From assembly GCA_024291935.2 (NCBI GenBank), contig CM044315.1, positions 49,326,385 to 49,390,384 on the forward strand: a stretch of 64,000 nt of DNA, read 5' to 3'. This DNA is from Okapia johnstoni (Eukaryota > Chordata > Mammalia > Artiodactyla > Giraffidae). Positions within the stretch are counted from its first letter, which is position 1, and each line of letters opens with the position of its first letter. Below are positions 55,706 to 64,000 of this stretch, in pieces. Position numbers and translations under genes: made by a program. Under the pieces are notes generated by a model. The model was not told the DNA's origin, made no database searches, and saw nothing but the letters and a program-made list of their open reading frames with translations.

Positions 55706-56465
55706 ACTGACTCCCTTAGAAGAGATGCAGTATGCTTTAGTTTTTTGCCTTTTTTTCCCACAAATACTGCACAGCCTGGCAAATGGGAAGTCATGACACT
55801 GCCTGCTAGGTGAAACCTCAGGTCTCAGGGTCTCAGCCTCCTCCCTATGCTCGCACACACACACACACCACAGGCCTCCCGCTTAAGACACAAAGACACC
55901 CTTCCTGAAGGTTTAAGAATTCATAAAAGGAAAACATCTCTTGTCATTTCATTGTGACTTAAAAAGCTAAGGTTAGAGTTTCTTATTTTCGTTTGAGGTT
56001 ATTTAAAGGGAGAGTCTGTGAATATGATAATTTTAGTTGAGTGTGGGTGTGGTGTTTCTTACTTTTATCTAAGCAGTGTAGCCTTCCAAAACAAGGTACA
56101 ATCCCACAGGATGCGACGCTGCTTGTTTTCTCTCATGTGTGTGTCCTCTCCCTCTCCTCTCTTTCTGCCTTCTGCTTGATGTTTCTGCTTTTGCAACTAA
56201 ACACAGGAAAAAGGAGTTAGAAAACACCCTTTAGGCTGGAACAAAAGGGAAGGAGAGCTAGTTGTATCTCTTTTTTGAAACCTCTAACAATTCTAGCCCT
56301 GACTCAGCCCTCAGCTCCAACCTGTGAGTCTAGCTGCTATGGGAACAGTTTTAAAGGGAAGCTGTGTTGTCATATCAAAGTTTACTATAAACTTGACTTA
56401 CATTCCTCAAGAATCCAGTTCTTTACCTAGACAGATTGCTGTCCACATCCCAGACAATAGTTTCA
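55706..56465. other. No gene seen
   Basis: Unassigned, with a short (CA)n at about 55853-55868. Confidence 0.4.
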
Positions 56466-56469
56466 TGAT

Positions 56470-56605
56470 AATTTTGTTTTCCTTTCTCCTTTGCTCCCCA
56501 TCCAATCATTGGGTCATACTGAACCTGGCCACCTACTGTTCTCCCACATTTTCCCCTACTTCTCTTTCCATACTTGGCAGCTCATCACCTGACACCTGGA
56601 TCTAG
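56470..56605 (+). repeat. L2-like ORF2 3' fragment
   Basis: gctccccatccaatcattgg, cccctacttctctttccata and gctcatcacctgacacctgg fit the pyrimidine-rich end of L2 ORF2. Weak. The plus frames 56324-56605 and 56574-56876 overlap it and have no domain. Confidence 0.35.
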
Positions 56606-57169
56606 CACTTATGTTTCTACACTAATGGATTCCACTCTACTCAAAAATACAACAGTCAGCCCTACAAAAAATTTCCCATGTATAAGTATATTCGAGAACA
56701 TGTTGGGTGGCACAGGGGCAAGACCTAATCCAACTCTAAAATCTACCTTTCTAGTAGTGTTGCAAATGGGTAAGGAGAAAGATGACTCAATGAAGCAAGA
56801 AAAGTATGGATATAATCAATCAATTATTTGTGGTGAAAAGTCTTTTTTTCTGGTGGAGAATCATTATAAATTTTAACTTCACACTATGGACCACAATCAT
56901 TTTCAAATGTTCACCTTAGACTTGTCATCACCTGGAAATATTACACTGGTGGAAGCAAACACCACTGTCACTTTGTGAGCACAATTTCTTATCAAACCAG
57001 AATTCTCACTCCTTTGTCAGACTATACATTCTGGCTAGTGTCATCTTGTCTCCGGAAGTTACTGCTGTGTAACTACTTCATTTATCAGTCCTACTCCATT
57101 CCTCACTCTTGCCGCTTCTTTTCTCCCTCCAGATGAGCTTATTCCTGTTTCACAAAGACAACCAGCTAT
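56606..57169. other. No gene seen
   Basis: Unassigned. Confidence 0.4.
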
Positions 57170-57943
57170 TAGTCTTGAATGCATTCAGCTTTCTGTTCCC
57201 CACCCACAAAGATATCATTCTTAGTTTTGCCCCTTTTTACTACCCCCACCCTAGCCCTAGCCTTAGGAAACAAGAAATCCCTCTATCCAAGGTTCACCAT
57301 CCATCCAAGTCTTCTTTAAATTCTGTCTTCCCTCATCTTCTCAGCAATACTATTCCATCAACTAATCCCTGATTTTTCTACATCTTCAATCCTCACTCTT
57401 AGAGAACTGCTTCTTTCCCTCCAGCATAAAAAATATCCATCTTTCACTTATCTGGAATAAAATTCCTAACCTCTGCCCCCTACCAAACTATAACCTCATT
57501 GTCTGTCCAGTTCTCATGGTCAACCTTCAAAAGTAATCTTAACTTGTCTTTGCAGACACTTCGAAAACCACAGTTAATATTTACTGAGGACTTGTAAGGA
57601 AACAAGAACTGTTCTAAGCATTTTGTCCACTTTAGTCCTCATTAAAACTTTGAGATAGTTCTAGTTTTATTTTCGTTTTGTAGAGGAGGAGATCGAGGCA
57701 GAGAGATATTTGGTAATCTGTCCATAGTCAACAGCTAGTGAATGGAGGAGTTTGGGTTTGAATTTGGACAGTCCAGTTTCAGAGTCTGTGGGCTCACTCA
57801 TTAGACTTTATTGACTCAACCATTCATTGCTTTAGTCCTTTGCAATCTGCTTGTGCCTTCTCTGTTTCCCTGAAACTGTTCTTATGAAATCACCAAGGCC
57901 ATGCTAATTTCCCATTTCAGTGGACACTTGTTGGTACTCATCT
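57170..57943 (+). repeat. L2 ORF2 fragment split by a MIR
   Basis: Left part to 57564 is pyrimidine-rich L2-like (ccatccatccaagtcttctt, ataacctcattgtctgtcca). Right part 57806-57943 is clearer: tttgcaatctgcttgtgcct, gaaatcaccaaggccatgct, catttcagtggacacttgtt. Confidence 0.5.
57565..57805 (-). repeat. MIR SINE inserted in L2
   Basis: Reverse MIR in order: cacagttaatatttactgag, aagaactgttctaagcattt, tttgtagaggaggagatcga, acagctagtgaatggaggag, ggtttgaatttggacagtcc. Confidence 0.78.
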
Positions 57944-58060
57944 AAAGTGAAAGTGAAAGCTGCTCAGTCGTGTCCAACTCTTTGCAACTCCATGGACTAT
58001 AAGTTCATGTAATTCTCCAGGTCACAATACTGGAGTGGGTAGCCATCCCTTCAACAGGTA
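57944..58060 (-). mobile_element. Bov-tA SINE 3' fragment
   Basis: gaaagtgaaagctgctcagt, cgtgtccaactctttgcaac, cacaatactggagtgggtag. Confidence 0.88.
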
Positions 58061-58590
58061 GCTTACAAATTACTCATGAAGAGAAATGAGGAAGAATGAA
58101 ATGAAAAGAACAGAAAAGGAAGAAAGCAGAGACTTTCCATCTCCTGTTCAGGTGGGAAGGCAGATTATGGGAAACCAGGTGTTTGTCCAGCGTGGCTGAG
58201 ACCAAGGAAATTAATCTTTTCTCCCACCCATCTATGGTTTATGTATTTTAGAACACATTTCTACATGGAAACACCTGAAATGTTAGTCAATTCAAATCAC
58301 AAACTCACAAATTAAGGCAAGTGCTCATTATACTTTTAAGTGACCCCACAAATCGAGTATTTGCCTCCTTAAACACTGATATTGCTAGGGCTGTTGAATA
58401 TCCTTACTCACAAACACCTGCACAGAGCATGGGCCTGCAAAGTCCTACAGCTCTTAGAGATTCATAAAACTCCATCTTTTAACAACTGGTCAATAGTGTC
58501 AGTATGTGCCATACTGAAAAAAATCCCCATTATTTGAAAAATAACCTTCATCCTGGTTCAAGTTTGAAAAAAGAACTTAAGACATTCTTC
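58061..58590. other. No gene seen
   Basis: Unassigned. Confidence 0.4.
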
Positions 58591-58591
58591 T

Positions 58592-58711
58592 TTCTTTCTC
58601 TTTTGGCTGCACTGAATGGTTTCTAGGATCCTACTTACCCAACCAAGGATTGAACCTGGACCCTCAGCAATGAAAGTGCGAAGTCCCAACCACTGGACTG
58701 CAGCGAAGTCC
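58592..58711 (-). mobile_element. CHR-type tRNA-Glu SINE
   Basis: Reverse-strand CHR: ctcttttggctgcactgaat, acccaaccaaggattgaacc, caatgaaagtgcgaagtccc, aaccactggactgcagcgaa. Confidence 0.87.
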
Positions 58712-58849
58712 TTAGACACTCTTATAAACAATATTTGGGAAAATACAATGACAACAAAAACTTTCAAGAATAATGCCAAAGGACCAAAGAATGTAAAACA
58801 AAGTGGAAATAGTTCATTCTCAGATATTTGAGTATTTTTCATTTCTAGC

Positions 58850-59060
58850 TCATTTAGTCAACAAATGTTTATTGAATCTTAAGTACATGCATGTTGTCAT
58901 TCTCTATTCAAAGAGGAAAAAAAAAAAAAAAAAACAGGCCCTATTCTCTTTGGCTTTAAATGCTAGTGCTCACTGTATGTGCAAACCGGTGAACATTTAT
59001 TCATTCATGAGGCATATGCTGAGTGCCCATGATGGGCAATCTTTGATGAGCTTATAAATC
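58850..59060 (-). repeat. L2 3'-end fragment(s)
   Basis: gctcatttagtcaacaaatg, tttattgaatcttaagtaca, an A-run at about 58917-58935, then ttattcattcatgaggcata and gagtgcccatgatgggcaat, which may be a second copy. Confidence 0.42.
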
Positions 59061-59423
59061 ACTAGGGAAAAAAACAAGAATATCATGAACAACAATACAA
59101 AGTAGGAAAAATACTTTTAAACACTGGGAACAGCTATAAGCATATAGTAAGCATGTAACAAATATTTGTTAAATAAACAGTAATTGTTATAACATAAGTT
59201 CATGTTATGTGCTATAAACACTAAAATAAGGAATTCAGTAGGTATTTCATGAAGATAGTATTTGAACTGGGAACTGAAAGAGACTCAGACTACCATAGAC
59301 AGGCAGGGAGAAAAATGTTCCAGGGCAAAGCCACAGAGACCAGAAAACCCAAAAGATATGTAACCAGTCGCTTTTGCCAGAGTTGGGAGGTTAACCAAGG
59401 AGTTCGTATTTTAATCAATAGGA
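59061..59423. other. No gene seen; possible L2/MIR trace
   Basis: gcatatagtaagcatgtaac followed by aaatatttgttaaataaaca near 59140-59180 resembles a forward L2 terminus. The rest is unassigned. Confidence 0.35.
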
Positions 59424-59596
59424 CCTCATGGACTGTAGTCCACCAGGCTCCTCTGTCCATGGAATTCTCCAGAAAAGAATACAGGAGTGGGTAACCATTC
59501 TCTTCTCCAGGGGCTCTCCCTGACCTAGGGGTCAAACCCCGGTCTACCTGCATTGCAGGTAGATTCTCTATTATCTGAGCTACCAGGGAAGCCCAA
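59424..59596 (-). mobile_element. Bov-tA SINE, partial
   Basis: Reverse strand: gacctcatggactgtagtcc, ggctcctctgtccatggaat, ggggctctccctgacctagg, gagctaccagggaagccc. The 3'-most ~40 bases of the SINE are missing. Confidence 0.9.
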
Positions 59597-60620
59597 TAAA
59601 GAATCAGCAACATTATTGAGGAGTGGTAGAAAGGGATTAGAACTTTGAGTTAAGGAGCTCAATTGGTAATGTGGTATTAACATGGATAGGAGGGATGAGA
59701 TTCTCCCTTGGAGAGAAAGAAAACAAGTCATGCTTGTATTTCTATCAACAACCAGCACAAGGCCTGGCTATCAGTCAGTGGAGTAGGCATCTGCCATCTG
59801 TTACAGCATCCAGTTCCTGTTTCTGGTAAAAGCACTTGAGTAAATCATTCCTGTCCCATGTTCAGCCTAGTTGGAGCTGATCTTAGCTCCAGAGGAGAAC
59901 AGTCCACCCAGGCAAAACCTTGGCCTCAGTGATGAGTTCTTGAGATGGACATGTGATCTAATTCGGACTAAAGAAATCAGAGCTTGATTTTTTGTCCAGA
60001 CTATTGGGGAAGAAAGCACTTGATTTTTTTTTTTTCCCCATTAGATTTGGGTATATATGAGGGAAAAACCTGTTTGAAAATAGAGACAATTTAGGAAAGA
60101 GTATATTTTATTCTCGTGATATAATAATTCCTAAGCTGCCTAAGCCATTTTAAACTGGAATTTTCATCTAACTTGCAAATAAAAAGGATCCTGATTGGTA
60201 CAATAAAAGCTTCATTTAATGAATAAACTTAAGAAAGGATGATTGGTTTTATATGCAGAAATAGAACAGATCTAGTGGAAGAGGAGACCAGTCTTTGGTT
60301 AGACTATCTAAAATATCATGTTGGAATCTCTTTCACCCATGAGCTATAATTTGTTTCCAACAATATTGTTCCCAACAATATTATGATGTTTCTAAGTCAG
60401 TCACAGAGCATCACAGTACTAGGCACATAGTAGCAATGCAATAAGTCCTTTGATTGATTTGTTGCAGAACCTAAGCTTTAGGGAGAAAACAAATCATGAA
60501 AGATCCTGTTTTCAAAAAGAGTATAGTGTCGTAGCAAATAAAAAGAGATTAATATAGGAAATGCCACTCAGCTGGCCTGAAAAATGATCACTGGGCAAAT
60601 GTTAGAGGAAACAAGTGGAA
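59597..60620. other. No gene seen
   Basis: About 1 kb unassigned, with a T-run at about 60025-60036. Confidence 0.4.
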
Positions 60621-60624
60621 CAAT

Positions 60625-60716
60625 TTTTCTTTTTTATTATTATTTTTATTAAATTTTTAGTTGACAATGTTGTGTTGGTTTCTGCTATACAACAACATGA
60701 GTCAGTCATAATTTTA
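60625..60716 (-). mobile_element. L1 3'-end fragment (artiodactyl)
   Basis: ttattattatttttattaaa, ttagttgacaatgttgtgtt, ggtttctgctatacaacaac, atgagtcagtcataatttta. It ends exactly at the (GATATA)n tract, which probably grew from the tatata segment of the L1 3' UTR. Confidence 0.68.
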
Positions 60717-60785
60717 TATAGATATAGATATAGATATAGATATAGATATAGATATAGATATAGATATAGATATAGATATAGATAT
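60717..60785 (+). repeat. (GATATA)n hexanucleotide microsatellite
   Basis: Ten perfect GATATA units (60721-60780) with partial units at both ends. Alternating Tyr-Arg, Tyr-Leu and Ile-Tyr frames across it are artefacts. Confidence 0.98.
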
Positions 60786-60798
60786 GTATGTATTCTCC

Positions 60799-60997
60799 CA
60801 GTCTTCCCTTGTGGCTCAGCTGGTAAGGAATCTGCCTGCAATGTGGGAGTCCTGGGTTTGGTCCCTGGGTTGGGAAGATCCCCTGGAGAAGGGAAAGGCT
60901 ACCCACTCCAATATTGTGGCCTGGAGAAGTCCATGGACCGTATAGTCCATGGGGTCACAAAGAGTCAGACACGACTGAGCAGCTTTCACTTTCACAT
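60799..60997 (+). mobile_element. Bov-tA SINE
   Basis: gtcttcccttgtggctcagc, ctgcctgcaatgtgggagtc, ccactccaatattgtggcct, gtcagacacgactgagcagc, and a ctttcactttcac tail. Confidence 0.93.
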
Positions 60998-61560
60998 CTT
61001 CTCCCTCTTGAGTCTTCCTCCTCTCCCCTCCATCCTACCCCTCTAGGAACACTGAGCACCAGGCTGGACTCCCTGTTATATAGCAGTTTCGACAGGGGCC
61101 ATGTTCATTTCTGATAACCTGAAGCAACGCTCCTTTAATACAGAAAAAGAAGTCAAATACCCATCAGAACTTTTCAAACTTTTTGCATTCTAGGTGGTTA
61201 CTACAAGCCGGTCAGAGTTACTCGGTATTCCCACGATAGCAATACATTGCCAAGGCTGGCTTTGGCTGTTCTGAAATAAAGTAACTGCTCTCCTCTGTCT
61301 CACCTGTCATTAAATTGGTGGGCTTTATACATCATTCATAAGCCTCCTAGTGTTATTTATTGTGAATCTCTCTGGCTCAAGTCACATTTGATCAACATAC
61401 TGAGAAACAAGTGTTCCAGCCACTAAACAAAACTTTTGTGAGAAGAGAAATGATTTGAAACATGTTCTGGATTCAGCTTCCCTTAATACAGTTAACTGGA
61501 TTAGCTGCCAGGTATATGTCTCTTTGTGAATTATTTGATAAATTTGTGACTCTTTCCCCC
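60998..61560. other. No gene seen
   Basis: Unassigned. Confidence 0.4.
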
Positions 61561-61564
61561 AAGG

Positions 61565-61640
61565 TTCTGAATTGAATCTATTCAATATTTACTGAGCGCC
61601 TACACTATGCAAGACACTGCTGGATCCTGGGGCAATCTGA
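61565..61640 (-). repeat. L2/MIR-type fragment
   Basis: gaatctattcaatatttact, gagcgcctacactatgcaag and acactgctggatcctggggc fit a reverse L2 terminus. Confidence 0.48.
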
Positions 61641-61929
61641 TGTTTTGCACTATTAGATATCATCCCTCAAATTCATAAGAAAGTGACAAAAATGTAAATG
61701 ATGAGGACACGAAGGAGGAAACAGGAGGAGGTGTGTGGTGTTACAGTAGCAATAAACAGTCAGGAGAAAAGTCTTTTGTTAGGGAGAAAAAAAAGCTAAC
61801 ATTTTAGCTAACCCCCAGGCTAAATCCTTGCAACACATAAGCAGAGGAATATAAAAGAAATGGACGCAATAATTGTCTCCTGCATAAATAATAATTTACT
61901 ACCTAGTTAATAACACTGCCTTTTGTTTT
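61641..61929. other. No gene seen
   Basis: Unassigned. Confidence 0.4.
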
Positions 61930-62021
61930 GGGGGTTGTTGAGGGAGGTTTCCTTGGTTGTACCATGTAGCATATGGGATCTTAGTTCCCTAACCAGGGAT
62001 AGAACCTGGGCCCCCTTGCAT
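61930..62021 (-). mobile_element. CHR-type SINE fragment
   Basis: Reverse-strand CHR: ttgtaccatgtagcatatgg, gatcttagttccctaaccag, ggatagaacctgggccccct. It is cut where a Bov-tA begins. Confidence 0.75.
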
Positions 62022-62220
62022 TGGGAGTGGCACTGGTGCTAAAGAACCTACCTGCGAATGCAGGAGACATAAGAGATGTGGGCTTAATCCCTGGGTCGGG
62101 AGATGTCCTGGAGAAGGAAATGGCAACCCACTCCAATATTCTTGCCTGGAGAATCCCATGGACAGAGAGGCCTGGTGGGCTACAGTCCCTTGGGCCACAA
62201 AGAGTCAGACATGACTAAAG
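62022..62220 (+). mobile_element. Bov-tA SINE abutting the CHR
   Basis: The first ~15 bases of the head are lost. Then ggtgctaaagaacctacctg, gaatgcaggagacataagag, ccactccaatattcttgcct, gtcagacatgactaaagcag. Confidence 0.92.
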
Positions 62221-62436
62221 CAGAAAACACCCCATCTGCAAATACAGTGATCAAGTAAAGACTTAATTTTTTCATAGGTGATGCCAGAGCATCTCTCTAC
62301 CTTCCTCTTTCCTCGGTTGCTTCCTCCCTTCAATTCTTGCCTCCTCACTTTTTCTACTTCAAAAATGTTTACACAAAATCAATAAAAAGTTAAGCAGAAA
62401 TTTCCATAGTTTTTGCTGTTAATTAGAAGTGCAGGG
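62221..62436. other. No gene seen
   Basis: Unassigned spacer before the L1. Confidence 0.4.
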
Positions 62437-64000
62437 GAGAACAAAATAGTGGAAGAGTATGTGGACATAGAGTACATCTCTCTCCATGGATATATCAGGA
62501 ATACACCTTCAGACACAGAAGTGCATGCAGAACACCAGCTGAGAGTGGACAGGAGTACCTGACCAGAGGAAAAGAATATATAGAACCATGCAAAACTCGG
62601 TAGGATGAAGGAACTAGGGGTAAAAACAGGAGTGTTAGTAGGACTGGACCTGCCCTTGGCAGGTGGGGGAACTGAAGCAGAGGTCCAATCTCCACATTGG
62701 GGCAACTGTCTGAGTCAGAGGAAAAACATTTAAGGCTGAGAGTGAAACAGTTGATCTGTGGCAGCCTAAATGGAATGGGAATCAGACAGTCCTTGTCGCA
62801 GCCATACATACCATGGACAGGGACGCAGGTCCTCTGGGAGACACAGTGTGGAGCTGGAGGTTAGGGATTGTGGAGCAATCCAAGGGCGAGGACTGCTGTT
62901 AATTGTGGAGAGATGGATCGAGGGAGAGATGGAGAGGGGATGTGAGGGAGGAGAGTGTGGTGGGAAATGCCTGTGGAGAAAAACTGAGCAGCCATGGAAG
63001 CAAGACAATACTGCTGAGTCAAGCATAGGGGATGGAGCCATCACCATAGCCTCTCCTCACACACCAGCATCAGCAGCTGAACAACAGAAAACCTGGCTCA
63101 TCAAATGTCTGACACACTGAACTACAGAGCAGGACCCAACCCAGGATGCCCCTTTAAGTGCCTGACATCGTTTCCGACTCTTTGTGACCCTGTAGACTGT
63201 GGCCTGCCAGGTTTCTCTGTCTGGGAGGGGGGTTCTCCAGGCAAGAATACTGGAGTGTGTTGGCCAATACTGGTTGCCATACCCTTCTAGAGCACTATAT
63301 TTCCGGCTGCCCTAGCCACCAACTCCCTTGAGTACCTGGTGCTGCAAAAACCCTTGAGACCCAAGCAGCTGAACCACCTCCACACCTGGCCCTCACAGGG
63401 GCAAACCCAAGTCCTCCAGGGAAGCCTCAGGAGCAAACCCCAGTGGACGACCCATATGCAGAGGTGGAAATAAAACCACAATTGAAACCCAGGGGCAGTG
63501 TGGCTAAGGAAGAAGACCCAAAACCTTCCCAACATCTGTACAAGCTGCAGATTAAATTCACATGATCAACTAGGCAGACTCTGTGTCTATGGAATATATA
63601 GAAGACCTTTGAGAGCTCCTACAAAAGAAAATGCACTAATTCTGATACCTGTGGACATTGGAGGCAAGAACACACAGGAGTAGGACAGATTAGAATCTGA
63701 GCTGGCACCACAGCAGGTCCACAGATCAGCACAGTGTTGGACAGCATCCTAGGGAGGTGAGATGGACTGTGACTCCTAGCAAGCAAAAGGACTCTGACAG
63801 CAATGACCCAAGAAAAACATTTATTATTCTTATTTTTTTGACTTGTTCTGTAGATTCTTTTGGATTTTTTTTTTCTTCCCCCTTTTCCCCTCTATGTTGT
63901 AGTTGTCGATTTTATTGGCACTATGAAATCTAATTAAGCTTTTGAGCTTTTTTGTTTCCTCCAGCACATTTTTTTATTGTTGTTATAAACCTCTGCCTCT
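62437..64000 (+). mobile_element. Artiodactyl L1 5' end (5' UTR), continues beyond the window
   Basis: Long contiguous match to a ruminant L1 leader: aaaatagtggaagagtatgt at the start, gcatgcagaacaccagctga, gaactacagagcaggaccca, acaagctgcagattaaattc, gatcaactaggcagactctg, gcactaattctgatacctgt, gactctgacagcaatgaccc, and a T-rich stretch to taaacctctgcctct at the right edge. No L1 open frame has been reached yet. A partial Bov-tA lies inside at 63166-63290. Frames of 61-116 codons here are not genes. Confidence 0.78.
63166..63290 (-). mobile_element. Bov-tA SINE 3' fragment inside the L1 leader
   Basis: Reverse strand: cgtttccgactctttgtgac, tgtggcctgccaggtttctc, ggcaagaatactggagtgtg, ggttgccatacccttct. 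A small internal insertion/duplication (ttggccaatact) is visible. TSD not identified. Confidence 0.87.

Noticed and set aside
60602..61046. Long Tyr-Arg, Tyr-Leu and Ile-Tyr repeat proteins on both strands
   Set aside because: They are translations of the (GATATA)n microsatellite extended by an adjoining SINE.

Overview
The window is nuclear genomic DNA from a pecoran ruminant, most likely a bovine. The diagnosis rests on repeats: about 25 Bov-tA/BOV-A2 SINEs, six BovB (RTE-class) LINE copies, three CHR-type tRNA-Glu SINEs, and an artiodactyl L1 5' end at the right edge. These sit on older mammalian L1M, L2, MIR, MLT1-type LTR, hAT and mariner relics. Base composition is AT-rich, and the only short GC- and CpG-rich patch is the 5' leader of a BovB copy near 21.05-21.24 kb. 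All family names come from recognising consensus-like motifs by eye; nothing was aligned, so boundaries of old repeats are approximate.

No host protein-coding gene, rRNA, functional tRNA gene or CRISPR array can be supported. The long open frames are decayed LINE endonuclease or reverse transcriptase, SINE translations, a hexanucleotide microsatellite, or unassigned. The window reads as intergenic or deep intronic sequence. Two stretches look weakly exon-like (49703-49836 and 54219-54252, plus strand) and are offered only as hypotheses.

Layout: 0-9.8 kb mixes L2/MIR relics with a BOV-A2, an L1 3' end and a BovB 3' end. 9.8-13.3 kb is repeat-poor. 13.3-17.5 kb holds SINEs and an old L1M. 17.7-25.0 kb is a second old L1M split by a near-complete BovB (18988-22531). 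That BovB is arranged as a 5' inversion: its 3' part lies on the minus strand, its 5' part on the plus strand, and a 12-bp target-site duplication flanks the whole. 25.5-31.4 kb contains L2, an MLT1-type LTR, and a nested L1 > BovB + Bov-tA block. 31.4-33.1 kb is repeat-poor. 33.1-39.5 kb holds an MLT1 LTR, several minus-strand L1 pieces, SINEs, a mariner miniature element, and a MIR split by a BOV-A2. 40-45.3 kb carries SINEs, an LTR-like repeat, an unassigned 121-codon frame and a minus-strand BovB. 45.3-51.7 kb is repeat-poor, with a (CA)n tract, the better exon-like candidate and an octamer-motif cluster. 51.7-62.2 kb alternates BovB, MIR/L2 and SINE copies with a (GATATA)n microsatellite. 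From 62.4 kb to the end is an L1 5' region that runs out of the window.

The clearest event is the inverted BovB. Its target-site duplication, a 5-bp microhomology at the inner breakpoint, and a 32-bp overlap shared by the two segments together fit twin-primed target-primed reverse transcription. Nothing here amounts to a convincing new gene system.
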